A DNA stretch of 57,844 bases from Candidatus Nitrosopumilus sp. Its GTDB lineage: Archaea > Thermoproteota > Nitrososphaeria > Nitrososphaerales > Nitrosopumilaceae. Location of the stretch: contig JAONQT010000002.1 of NCBI GenBank assembly GCA_028448965.1, positions 1 to 57,844 of the forward strand, in the 5' to 3' direction. The notes under the pieces are model-generated. The model worked only from the letters and a program-made list of their open reading frames with translations, did not search any database and was not told where the DNA came from. Shown here in pieces: positions 1 to 8,274 of this stretch; the stretch's first letter is position 1; every line of letters starts with the position of its first letter. The position numbers and the translations under genes were made by a program.

Positions 1-1
1 A

Positions 2-91
2 ATTGTAAATTACTTTGGTCCATATTGTGGATATGCACAACAATTCTTATTCAAAATGGAAAGAGAAAAGTATGACAAAAAATGGCTGTAA
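2..91 (+). CDS. C-terminal end of an unidentified protein (partial)
   Basis: An open frame enters from the left edge and ends at the TAA at 89-91, giving the last 29 residues of a protein whose start lies outside the window. The tail contains aromatic residues, a single Cys and a charged end (roughly KMEREKYDKKWL). That is too little to recognise a family. The ending just before a tRNA promoter fits a real gene end rather than chance. Confidence 0.5.
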   Translation: MVNYFGPYCGYAQQFLFKMEREKYDKKWL

Positions 92-92
92 A

Positions 93-103
93 CCCTTAAA
101 ATG
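93..103 (+). promoter_or_regulatory. TATA-like box of tRNA-Arg
   Basis: The sequence CCCTTAAAATG is centred about 26 nt before the first base of the tRNA at 125, the usual archaeal TATA-to-start spacing. It was assigned by eye from spacing and AT core only. Confidence 0.5.
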
Positions 104-124
104 TCAATTAATTGGTAGGTTTCT

Positions 125-199
125 GGGCCTATAGCTCAGCATGGATAGAGTGTTGGACTTCTAATCCAATGGTCAAGGGATCGAAGCCCTTTGGGCCCA
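125..199 (+). tRNA. tRNA-Arg (anticodon UCU)
   Basis: A full cloverleaf can be drawn. The acceptor stem GGGCCTA pairs with TGGGCCC (one G-U pair), followed by discriminator A at 199. The anticodon stem TTGGA/TCCAA encloses the loop CTTCTAA, so the anticodon is TCT, reading AGA arginine codons. A T-arm with loop ATCGAAG is present. There is no intron and no encoded CCA. Confidence 0.95.
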
Positions 200-238
200 C
201 TTAACAAATTATTTATTCATAATAACAAAATAGGACAC

Positions 239-589
239 ATGGGGGATTTAGAATTTAAATTAAATTCAACGGACATACATCAAAATTCTGAAATTATTGG
301 TACAATTGACGTATCATACCCTGGACGATATGATGGAGTAGTAGTCAATACAACAATTTTAGATTCAAATGAACATATTATCTATAGATCATACAATCAA
401 AAAAAGATCTCACAACACGTTTCAAGATTATTTATCAATAAAGATACAATGCCTGAAAATAAAGCAGTGTTTACAGCATCAATTGAATTTGAACCAAATC
501 AAGAATATGAAGTAAAGTTCAGAGTTTCAATAATTGAAGAACATAAAGAAATTGAAAGTAAAATAATTTTTGCAAAATATTCTAACTAA
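239..589 (+). CDS. Small conserved-looking protein of unknown function
   Basis: This is a 116-residue soluble protein with no signal peptide or membrane segment. It alternates hydrophobic and polar residues (for example around GTIDVSYPGRYDGVVVN and KVKFRVSI-like strands), suggesting an all-beta, possibly arrestin- or Ig-like sandwich. I do not recognise the family. The frame stays open upstream to a TTG at 191, but that lies inside the tRNA-Arg gene, so the ATG at 239 is the sensible start. It converges with the cupredoxin gene and overlaps its end by 4 nt (586-589). Confidence 0.7.
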   Translation: MGDLEFKLNSTDIHQNSEIIGTIDVSYPGRYDGVVVNTTILDSNEHIIYRSYNQKKISQHVSRLFINKDTMPENKAVFTASIEFEPNQEYEVKFRVSIIEEHKEIESKIIFAKYSN

Positions 590-1047
590 AATCTACTTTT
601 CTCAACAATTAATGAACCGGTCATCCATGGGTGTGGATCACAGTGATAATGTAGTTCTTGAGGTTCAGTGAATATGAACTCATATGATTCCCCAGGCATT
701 ACAACTCCTGCAGAGCCAAATTCACCACTGTATGAATCCATATGTCTATGATCAGCAGTTACAGTATGTGGAGTAATATCGTCATTCATCCAAATAACAT
801 GATTGTCTATTGTTAGAGTAATCTTTGGATTATTTGGAATATAGCTAGGATTTCCTTCAGTTGCTGCACCTTCAGCAATACTAATCATGAAATTATCAGT
901 TGGTTCCAAAATATGTATATCAACTGATGGTTTTTCTAAAGATTCAGGAAGCCAAAATGATGTGTAAAATACAATTACAGCACCCATGCCGATAATTAAT
1001 GCAATTACACCAATTCCATATGCATGACTTGATGTAGTAGTACTCAT
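586..1047 (-). CDS. Membrane-anchored plastocyanin-like blue copper protein
   Basis: A cupredoxin of 153 residues that should carry electrons outside the membrane. One N-terminal transmembrane segment (about 10-30) anchors it. The type I copper ligands are visible as H94 (TPHTVT) and the C-terminal loop C136, H139, M142 (HCDPHPWM). It lies directly downstream of cytochrome b and Rieske genes on the same strand. Ammonia-oxidising archaea are known to use small copper proteins where other organisms use cytochrome c, so the inferred role is taking electrons from the Rieske/cytochrome b complex to the terminal oxidase. It has its own TATA-like box, so it may also be transcribed alone. Confidence 0.9.
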   Translation of the reverse strand: MSTTTSSHAYGIGVIALIIGMGAVIVFYTSFWLPESLEKPSVDIHILEPTDNFMISIAEGAATEGNPSYIPNNPKITLTIDNHVIWMNDDITPHTVTADHRHMDSYSGEFGSAGVVMPGESYEFIFTEPQELHYHCDPHPWMTGSLIVEKSRF

Positions 1048-1069
1048 AATTTTTGTAAATCTTCCAAGT

Positions 1070-1080
1070 TCTTATAAAGC
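1070..1080 (-). promoter_or_regulatory. TATA-like box of the blue copper protein gene
   Basis: On the minus strand GCTTTATAAG is centred about 26-28 nt before the ATG at 1047, which predicts a leaderless mRNA. This lies between the copper protein and cytochrome b genes. Confidence 0.55.
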
Positions 1081-1099
1081 TTGGTCAGAATTTTTGTAA

Positions 1100-2707
1100 T
1101 CAAGGTTTTGTGAGATCTTGAGATCCTAAATTAGTATTATTATTACTTCCAACATCCAATTCAGCTTTAGTTGTTGTTGGTGTTGGAACAGTTGGTGCTA
1201 ACTCTTTAGGTTTTTCTTCAGAAGTGTCATCAGGAAGTTTAGATGTGTCACCAGTTGAATCTACAGTAATTTCTGGAATTACTTCGGATTCAGATAATTC
1301 AGGTAAATCTTCTACTATTCTTACAGGTGCTGGTGGTGGTGCATTCTTTTGTTGACTCATTGCATATCTGTAGATATGGAAGAATGCAGCAAATACCAAC
1401 AAAATAATTCCAATTAAGAATAGTGAAACATTCTTCATTCCAGTTAAAGCTGCATTATATGCTGCAATGTTAAGGAATACTTGGAATGCCAAAAGTGCAA
1501 CAAGTAACCAGTTAATCCATTTATCTGAAAGATTGATAGTTGCCACTTTTTGTGGACCAGTATTTTTTGCAAGTTTTGATTTTCTCTCAGCTTCATTTGC
1601 AAGTTTAATCATCATGTATGTAAATCCAAATCCTAATGGAACAAGTAGAAGCATTACGCCGTAGAAGAATATTGGATCAATTACCAAACGTTCTACCAGT
1701 GGAATAGACACATCTGGAGAAATGTAGAATCCCCAGTAAGTCGTTACCATAATTTGTGCAAGACTAGTAATACCAAATGCAGTAACCATTGGTCTATCTC
1801 TCCATGAGAATTTCTTGTATCTATCAAGGAATGGGATCAGTACAAGAGATATGATAAACACTAGTGGCCACAATAATCCTGTAACGAATTTGTCATATTG
1901 AGTTCTCATAAAAGCGTAAATTCCAGTAAGGTACCATTCAGGAACAGTTACACCTGGGGGTACTGTGGGTTCAAACTTGAATCCCATATCAATTGGGAAA
2001 ACACCACCAGTGATCAAAATGGCACCACCGATTGCCATAACCATTGGAACATCAAACACGAGGAACCTTGGGAAGTGTACTGCCATCAGTCCAAGCATAA
2101 CGATAGGTAACAAGAACACGTGTTGTGCATAAAATCTTAAAACAAAATCGGAGAATCCACTACCCAGCGCCGCATCTCTAATCGTTGGTCCAACAACAGG
2201 AATAGATGTTGTTAGCGACGCTGCAATACTAATCGCAAGTTCCGCTCTTTCACTAAATATTACATCATAACCGGTAAAAGCTTCAAGGATTGTAACAACA
2301 CCAAGAATTACACCAGTCATCCATAAAACTTCATTTCTAATTTTGTATCTTCCACTAAAGTATTGATAATACATGTGAAGAACTGCAAGTAAAACCATTG
2401 CATTGGAACCGTGATAGTGAATATTTCTTATATGAAAACCAAATGGTACATCATCATTAATGAATTCAACACTATCCCATGCTCTATCCAAAATAGGTTG
2501 GTAGTAAAACATTAGCAGAGCTCCGGTAACTCCAAGAATAATAAATACAGTGAATGTTAACATTCCTAAAAATCCAAATGGACTTACAAATCTTGCAGGG
2601 AAAGAAAATTTAATTGCAGTAAAGATTGTTCTGTCTACGCCATCCCAAATCCAATAAAGTAGGGCTACTATACCCGTTTTTCTATCAAGTGAAACGGCCA
2701 TATCCAA
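1100..2707 (-). CDS. Cytochrome b (b6 plus subunit IV type) of a bc-like complex
   Basis: The 535-residue membrane subunit contains two haem-b His pairs: H97 and H111 in one helix (RNIH...LH) and H196 and H211 in the next (AQH...VH). The second pair is separated by 14 residues, the cytochrome b6-like spacing. A PEWY motif at 256-259 marks the quinol-oxidation site of the subunit IV part, so both halves are fused in one chain. Extra helices follow (about 395-450), and the last 80 residues are a Pro/Glu/Asp/Thr-rich, probably disordered tail. The start overlaps the end of the Rieske gene by 23 nt, showing co-transcription. The role is quinol oxidation in the respiratory chain. Confidence 0.93.
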   Translation of the reverse strand: MDMAVSLDRKTGIVALLYWIWDGVDRTIFTAIKFSFPARFVSPFGFLGMLTFTVFIILGVTGALLMFYYQPILDRAWDSVEFINDDVPFGFHIRNIHYHGSNAMVLLAVLHMYYQYFSGRYKIRNEVLWMTGVILGVVTILEAFTGYDVIFSERAELAISIAASLTTSIPVVGPTIRDAALGSGFSDFVLRFYAQHVFLLPIVMLGLMAVHFPRFLVFDVPMVMAIGGAILITGGVFPIDMGFKFEPTVPPGVTVPEWYLTGIYAFMRTQYDKFVTGLLWPLVFIISLVLIPFLDRYKKFSWRDRPMVTAFGITSLAQIMVTTYWGFYISPDVSIPLVERLVIDPIFFYGVMLLLVPLGFGFTYMMIKLANEAERKSKLAKNTGPQKVATINLSDKWINWLLVALLAFQVFLNIAAYNAALTGMKNVSLFLIGIILLVFAAFFHIYRYAMSQQKNAPPPAPVRIVEDLPELSESEVIPEITVDSTGDTSKLPDDTSEEKPKELAPTVPTPTTTKAELDVGSNNNTNLGSQDLTKP

Positions 2708-3290
2708 TTACTCCATTACTGTTTGCGTCAAATTTAGGTGGTAAAATAAAAACAAATCCGTCAGAATCAATTTCTAAAGTTAATTCAGGTAATGTGTCTG
2801 ATGGTGCAGCTTGTACTGATGCTGGTCCAACAAATGCGGTTCCAGTTAGCGGATCATACATACTTCCGTGACAAGGACATTCTCCTCTTTTTCTTCCGTC
2901 CTCAGGCCAATACTTCCACAAACACCAAAGATGAAGACAAATCATACTGTATGCACGAATACTAGTTGTGTCAGTTTTTCCACCACCTAGTTCTTCAGGA
3001 AGTCTAATGAATTGCCATTTACGAAATGCTTCTGCATCAAGTGCAGCATCACCAGTTGAAGGGTATGTGATAACTTGTGCAGAATTAATTTCATATGTAT
3101 TGATATTTGCATGACTTCCGTCTGGTAAAATTACTGGAACTTTTTCTAATGATGCCTGATTAGGGTTGGGCATAAAGTCACCAAATGGGATAAACGGAGC
3201 AAAAGCTAAGCCTGTTCCTGCGGCACCCATCAATCTTAGAAAATCTCTGCGGGATAATCCCTCAGATTTTTTTGTCCCAACCTCTGACAT
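2685..3290 (-). CDS. Rieske [2Fe-2S] protein with Tat-type signal
   Basis: The 201-residue iron-sulfur subunit pairs with the adjacent cytochrome b. The N-terminus has a twin-arginine motif SRRDFL at 13-18 followed by a hydrophobic stretch, so it is exported folded and stays as a signal anchor. Cluster box 1 is CLHLWC (C118, H120, C123) and box 2 is CPCHGS (C138, C140, H141). Cluster ligands are C118, H120, C138 and H141, and C123-C140 would form the usual disulfide. Box 1 differs from the common CTHLGC by Leu and Trp, which may shift the redox potential. It is the first gene of the operon, with a TATA box at 3315-3325. Confidence 0.93.
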   Translation of the reverse strand: MSEVGTKKSEGLSRRDFLRLMGAAGTGLAFAPFIPFGDFMPNPNQASLEKVPVILPDGSHANINTYEINSAQVITYPSTGDAALDAEAFRKWQFIRLPEELGGGKTDTTSIRAYSMICLHLWCLWKYWPEDGRKRGECPCHGSMYDPLTGTAFVGPASVQAAPSDTLPELTLEIDSDGFVFILPPKFDANSNGVIGYGRFT

Positions 3291-3314
3291 TCAAGCTGGA
3301 ATACTCGATAAATT

Positions 3315-3325
3315 GGTTATAAACC
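3315..3325 (-). promoter_or_regulatory. TATA-like box of the Rieske/cytochrome b operon
   Basis: GGTTTATAACC on the minus strand is centred about 30 nt before the Rieske ATG at 3290, predicting a leader of only a few bases. It is nearly palindromic and sits just past the stop of the upstream protease gene. Confidence 0.55.
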
Positions 3326-3336
3326 TTGTTCGATTT

Positions 3337-6300
3337 TTAGGTATTTTTTTGCCTAATTATCAATATGAGAGAGATTCCGATCGCAACTCCAATAATAATT
3401 CCAATTACTAGTCCAAAATCAAATCCAGAATTCGGTTCAATATTAGATGTAACTGAGGTGTCATTATTTTGAACAACTAAGGTGTCATTATTTTGAACAA
3501 CTAAGGTGTCATTATTTAATTTAGAAGAGGAATCAAATTCTTTTGTATTAATTTTTGATATTGAAAGATTTTGAGAATTAGTAATTTTTTCAGATGAAAT
3601 GTTGGTAAATTTAGCTGCAAGTGTGATTGGTTCTGTAACTTTATCTCCACCAAATAAAGTTGAATGTGTTAAAAGTGTATAAGTTCCAGTTTGATTTATT
3701 GGAACATAAAGTACAGTTGATGTATTATCCTTATTTTTTACAGGAAAAAATCCACCACCTTGACTAAAAAGTGAAGGACCTAACCAATCAAGTGATGGCC
3801 ATCCAAGAAAGTGACCAAATACTCCAGATGGTACATTTGTTTGAATTATTTTTCCAGATGGATCCATTACAAATACTGCAAAATTTGTATCATCATGTTC
3901 CCATGAAAATTCAATAACTCCTGTATCAACAAATTCATTTTGAATATCAAAATAATATTGTCGCCAATCACCAGCCATGTATCTATTTGACATATCAAAT
4001 GCGCCTTTAGTAAATCCATTTCCATAAAGTACATCATCATTGGATGAACCTTGAATCAAAAGGTGAGTATCATTATCAACAATTGATTCTTTAATTACAA
4101 AAGAGACAGGTGCGTTAACAGAATGTTCATTTCCTTCAAAACTTAAAAATCCTTGATAAACACCAGTTTGTAAGTCATCAGGAACAACTAGTGTAACATC
4201 AACAGTTGCAATATCTTTTGGAGGAACAGTAACTGTATGAGAATCAAGCCACAATACAGACCATTTATTTTTTTCATAATAACTTGCAGATAAAGTATAA
4301 TCCATAGAAGTTGAATTCTGTTTTGTATCACCAATCCAATAAGAATATCTTGTTGGAACAGGATAAATTCCAACTAAAGGAACGCCATCAAATTTTTCAT
4401 TAGGATCTGAAACTCTTAATTCTTGAACTGTTCCCCACGATCCTGCTCTATTTATCATTGATAATTCATTAGAAGTAATTTGTGTATCATTATTGTTATC
4501 AAGCCAATCATAAAGATATAATGAAGAAATTTTAAGATCATCAGCATAAACATCAGATGTATTATTCATAAATTGATTAAATGGAAAGTTTACATTTAAT
4601 ATCATTAAAGAGGATTCTTCAGGGATTGGATTTTCATCATCAAAATAATCATTTAGACTAGAATTATTTTTAATATCAGATAATTTAACATAGTTGGGAA
4701 TAAAAGTATCAGTTTTATTAAGAATTGAATCGTGTTGTTGTACAGTTGTAGTTGAATTTAATTGAATTTTTTTAATTAATGAGATATTTTTTGGTTCTAA
4801 ATTTATTGTAAGTGTTTGATTGGAAGGATTTTCAATGGTAAATGTTGTTGTGGTTCGATCTCCAGAGGACAATTGTCCTGCAAACCAGCTAGTCATAGGA
4901 AAAGATTTTGAAGACAATTGAAATCTTTCAAATCCAATTTCAGTAGAATTAATATTCATTATTGCAGGAGTAAGAATTTTTTTCAAATTATTATATGATG
5001 CATTGTTATAGACTATGAAAACACCATTATCACCATGAACATAATTTAAAGCAGATTCAACATTTGCTAATCCAGATCCTTGAGTAAATGGATCATTTTG
5101 TAAATCAGTTGCAGTTGACATTAAAATATTTTTAATTGTAAATGAATCATAATTTTGAAATTGTTTTTTCATTTCTTCCATTAAAATTGCGGCACTTCCT
5201 GAAACTAATGGTGCAGCCATACTAGTTCCACCAAATAATGAAAAAGGTTCATCTTCAGAATCTTTTTGAGATTTTAAAACATTTGATGGTGTAAATCCAT
5301 GAGCACCAATACTCATTATATCAGGTTTAGGATCACCAATAGCACTAGGTCCTCTACTAGAGAAATCAACGACATGATCGTAATGCATTGTATTATTACC
5401 AAATCGTGGTTGATCTTTAAACGGACCATATCCAACAAATACATTGTTAGTAGTAGCACCTACTGAAATTCCAAATGGTGATGCATTAGGTAATCCAATT
5501 GTACCATACCCATGTCCAGAATTTCCTGCACTTGAAATTATTGTAATACCAGGATAATCATCATGTAAAGAATGAGGAGTTGCCAATACGCTGAGAATTA
5601 ATGATAGGACATCCATACCAGGGAATGAATTAAAAGAAGGGAAATTAGAAATTCCCCAACTATTGGAAATTATATCTGCTTTTGGTTTACCAGAAAATTT
5701 CCAACTATTATTATCATTTTCAAATCCTGCAACCCATAACCATGCATATACAGTATCACCAAACCATAAAGCTTTAACAGGTAAAATTTTTGCATCAGGT
5801 GCAACACCAACTATGGAATATTTTTTTGTGTTATTGTAAATATCATAAGATTCATGACCACGTGAAGTTATACTTGCTGCACTTGAAGTACCATGACCCA
5901 TAAAATCGGTCATCACACCAAAAAAATTCCCACTTGAATCTAATGCAGGTAATAATGTTCCATTAATTGCATTTAGAGAATCATCGATAATAGTAGAATT
6001 ATTTTTTATAACACCATAAACATCTAAAACTTGTGCACCAATTGTTCCAGCACTAAAATCATTTTTTCCATCATTGTTGGAATCAAATACTAAAAATTCA
6101 TTTCCACTACCCAATTGAATCGGTATTTCATCTGTAAAATCAAAATCAAAATTAGGTTTTTCATTATTTTTTAAATCATCTTTAGTATAATCTTCCCAAG
6201 AAGTACTAAGATCAGGAATAACAGTATCATAAACACCAGCAACAATAGAATCAACTACAAGAACAGGAACTACTTGTATTTTAGAAGATATTTGTAATGC

Positions 6301-7167
6301 ACCTTGATACATAACGCCAAGATGATATATTCCACTTTTTGATTTAATAAAGTCACGATGATCATTTCCAATTTTCATGTCATCCGATAAAGTTCCATTA
6401 AAAATAATTGAATTTCCAAACTGTGGAAATAATGAATTATAAACTTGAATTATAGTTCCATCCCCTCCTTGAGATATGTCAAGAAATGCCCCGTCCCGTG
6501 TTAGATAAACAGAGGAAGTTGCATTATCAGGAAGTGTTTTAGTATAATTTCTAATAGTATCATATTTACTAATGTTAGCATGAAAAGTTGAATTTGTTAG
6601 AATTATTCCTTGTCCATCAGGGTCAAGCATTATGGGATGATTTAGTTTATCTCTAGCAAGTGAATGTTGAATATCAGGATTTGAAAAGTCAACCCCAGTA
6701 TCAACAATTGCGACAACAATATCTTTTCCTGTTGCATTGTATTGTTGTTTAGCAATTGTGGAGCCAGTTATCTCACCAATTCGTGAAGCATCAGAAATTA
6801 TTTGATCAGATAAATGAAAATCTAATTTGGAATCTTCAATTACATTATATCCTTGTGAAATAAGATTGGATGCAGTATTTTCAGAAAGTATTGACACATA
6901 AAAAAATCCATGATCAGAGGTAATGCCATACAAAGAATTGTTTTTTAAAGTATTATTTTGTTCTAAATTAGAACCAAAAATTAAATATCTTTTAAAATTA
7001 TTTTCAATTAAAAAATTTTTATCAATATCAATTAAATCAGAATTGTGAATTATATGATTTTTAGAATTATTGGATAATTCTAATCCTTCAGTACCAAATG
7101 CATGAGAACTTGTTAGTGTAGATGAAAGTAACAATACAGAGAAGAAAATAGCCACTTTGGGCATCAT
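3337..7167 (-). CDS. Giant secreted subtilisin-like serine protease (S8) with C-terminal membrane anchor
   Basis: A 1276-residue extracellular protease. A signal peptide spans about 1-24 and a single transmembrane helix near 1250-1270 is followed by RQKNT, so it should be tethered at the outer face. The catalytic residues are D156 (VDTGVD), H425 (GHGTS), oxyanion N549 (SAGNSGHG) and S649 (GGTSMAAP). The 270-residue insert between Asp and His is long and carries an Asp-rich, calcium-binding-like stretch (DSNNDGKNDF). About 600 residues after the catalytic domain look like beta-sandwich modules. It has many Asn-X-Ser/Thr sequons. It is separated by 28 nt from the next upstream surface gene, close to the S-layer gene, which suggests S-layer or surface-protein processing (inference). 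Confidence 0.92.
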   Translation of the reverse strand: MMPKVAIFFSVLLLSSTLTSSHAFGTEGLELSNNSKNHIIHNSDLIDIDKNFLIENNFKRYLIFGSNLEQNNTLKNNSLYGITSDHGFFYVSILSENTASNLISQGYNVIEDSKLDFHLSDQIISDASRIGEITGSTIAKQQYNATGKDIVVAIVDTGVDFSNPDIQHSLARDKLNHPIMLDPDGQGIILTNSTFHANISKYDTIRNYTKTLPDNATSSVYLTRDGAFLDISQGGDGTIIQVYNSLFPQFGNSIIFNGTLSDDMKIGNDHRDFIKSKSGIYHLGVMYQGALQISSKIQVVPVLVVDSIVAGVYDTVIPDLSTSWEDYTKDDLKNNEKPNFDFDFTDEIPIQLGSGNEFLVFDSNNDGKNDFSAGTIGAQVLDVYGVIKNNSTIIDDSLNAINGTLLPALDSSGNFFGVMTDFMGHGTSSAASITSRGHESYDIYNNTKKYSIVGVAPDAKILPVKALWFGDTVYAWLWVAGFENDNNSWKFSGKPKADIISNSWGISNFPSFNSFPGMDVLSLILSVLATPHSLHDDYPGITIISSAGNSGHGYGTIGLPNASPFGISVGATTNNVFVGYGPFKDQPRFGNNTMHYDHVVDFSSRGPSAIGDPKPDIMSIGAHGFTPSNVLKSQKDSEDEPFSLFGGTSMAAPLVSGSAAILMEEMKKQFQNYDSFTIKNILMSTATDLQNDPFTQGSGLANVESALNYVHGDNGVFIVYNNASYNNLKKILTPAIMNINSTEIGFERFQLSSKSFPMTSWFAGQLSSGDRTTTTFTIENPSNQTLTINLEPKNISLIKKIQLNSTTTVQQHDSILNKTDTFIPNYVKLSDIKNNSSLNDYFDDENPIPEESSLMILNVNFPFNQFMNNTSDVYADDLKISSLYLYDWLDNNNDTQITSNELSMINRAGSWGTVQELRVSDPNEKFDGVPLVGIYPVPTRYSYWIGDTKQNSTSMDYTLSASYYEKNKWSVLWLDSHTVTVPPKDIATVDVTLVVPDDLQTGVYQGFLSFEGNEHSVNAPVSFVIKESIVDNDTHLLIQGSSNDDVLYGNGFTKGAFDMSNRYMAGDWRQYYFDIQNEFVDTGVIEFSWEHDDTNFAVFVMDPSGKIIQTNVPSGVFGHFLGWPSLDWLGPSLFSQGGGFFPVKNKDNTSTVLYVPINQTGTYTLLTHSTLFGGDKVTEPITLAAKFTNISSEKITNSQNLSISKINTKEFDSSSKLNNDTLVVQNNDTLVVQNNDTSVTSNIEPNSGFDFGLVIGIIIGVAIGISLILIIRQKNT
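3457..3517 (-). repeat. 24-bp in-frame tandem repeat in the protease gene
   Basis: Two exact 24-bp copies (3457-3480 and 3481-3504) and a partial third encode the peptide repeat NNDTLVVQ in the linker just before the C-terminal anchor. Each copy carries an Asn-Asp-Thr sequon. Copy number could vary between strains by slippage without breaking the frame. Confidence 0.9.
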
Positions 7168-7187
7168 TAAATCTCATTATGATACAT

Positions 7188-7198
7188 AATTATAATTA
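7188..7198 (-). promoter_or_regulatory. TATA-like box of the S8 protease gene
   Basis: The AT-rich element AATTATAATTA is centred about 26 nt before the ATG at 7167. It overlaps the stop codon of the upstream gene, so the protease can be transcribed independently as a leaderless message. Confidence 0.45.
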
Positions 7199-8164
7199 TC
7201 TTCTTCTAGCAATAATTGTAATTTGTAATGCTACAATTAATCCAATAGATGCTATAATTGGAAATAATAAAGAATTAAGTTGGGATGAAGCCTCCTCAAT
7301 AGATTTAACAGATAACGAAATATCATCTGTGCTTTCACCGATTTTACCACTAGCTGTTGATAAAGTATTATCAAATCCTTCAATTTCAGATTTTAAAACA
7401 TTTAATTCAATAGAGGTTTCATCTAAAATAGAGTTGAGTTTACTAATTTGTTTATTGATTCCACCTAGATTTTGACTTAAAACATGTGTAGCTGCAAATC
7501 CTTTTGATGCAACACCATCACTAAAAACAGAAATTTGAAAGATGTGAGTACCTTCTTGTCTAGGTGTAAAATCAAAATAATAAACTCCAGAATATAATGT
7601 CTTAAAAGAATCTTGTAGAGATAATGACGAACCATCAGGTAAATGAATTAAAGAATGTTGAAGAAGTTCAAATGGGTTATTTCCAATGTTTAAACCATCA
7701 CGTGTTGTTTGAACAAATACTCGAAATGACTGATTAATTGCACCAGTTTCAGGTGCAAATACAACAGTGTCAATTTGTCTTTCTACTGCAACAGAAATTA
7801 GTTCTGTGGTTGATGAAAATTTAATATCAACTTTTTTAGATAGACCATTTTGTTCAGTACTTAATACTTCAACAACATAAGTTCCATAAGGTACAGTAGA
7901 AGAAGGCTTAGGCCAAGTTAATAATTGATAATTGAAACTTCCGTCAGATGTCGTTTGAATTTGTTCAAATTTTGTAATAGATTCATCAGGTGCAAATAAT
8001 CTTAAAATAAGATTTTCCCCAGGTAAACCAGTTCCATAAACTTGTAAAGTATGTTCAGGGGAATACAATTTACTATTTGTAGATACTTCTAATTCTGAAA
8101 AAGAATATTGAATTGGGAGTAATAGAAATACAAAAAGAATAGAAAGTAAAACAAATAATTTCAT
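7196..8164 (-). CDS. Secreted, C-terminally anchored surface protein with coiled coil
   Basis: A 322-residue protein with a signal peptide (about 1-23), two beta-rich modules (about 25-125 and 130-225, the second ending in a strand-rich HIFQISVFSDG-like segment), a predicted coiled coil (about 235-290, heptad-like Leu/Ile spacing) and a C-terminal transmembrane helix (about 297-317) followed by ARRR, which stays inside. I do not recognise a named family. This architecture fits a stalk holding adhesive or macroglobulin-like domains above the membrane. It lies between the S-layer gene and the giant protease on the same strand, so an S-layer-associated role is likely but unproven. Confidence 0.8.
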   Translation of the reverse strand: MKLFVLLSILFVFLLLPIQYSFSELEVSTNSKLYSPEHTLQVYGTGLPGENLILRLFAPDESITKFEQIQTTSDGSFNYQLLTWPKPSSTVPYGTYVVEVLSTEQNGLSKKVDIKFSSTTELISVAVERQIDTVVFAPETGAINQSFRVFVQTTRDGLNIGNNPFELLQHSLIHLPDGSSLSLQDSFKTLYSGVYYFDFTPRQEGTHIFQISVFSDGVASKGFAATHVLSQNLGGINKQISKLNSILDETSIELNVLKSEIEGFDNTLSTASGKIGESTDDISLSVKSIEEASSQLNSLLFPIIASIGLIVALQITIIARRR

Positions 8165-8236
8165 TTTAGTTTATTTCTAATGTTCTCCTAGATATTACTT
8201 GTGAAAAAATTGTGCATAACTTTCGTTAAGAGGTAT

Positions 8237-8256
8237 TAAAAAAAAGAAAAAAAGGA
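8237..8256 (-). terminator. Poly-T terminator after the S-layer gene
   Basis: Reading the minus strand, the S-layer stop codon is followed within about 20 nt by two long T runs (8-9 each) separated by a C. T-rich tracts like this are the usual archaeal intrinsic termination signal. A strong terminator is expected after a highly expressed gene. Confidence 0.6.
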
Positions 8257-8274
8257 AAATTAGAACTAGTTATC

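Noticed and set aside
191-238. Upstream TTG extension of the first small protein
   Set aside because: The extension begins inside the tRNA-Arg gene; the ATG at 239 is better.
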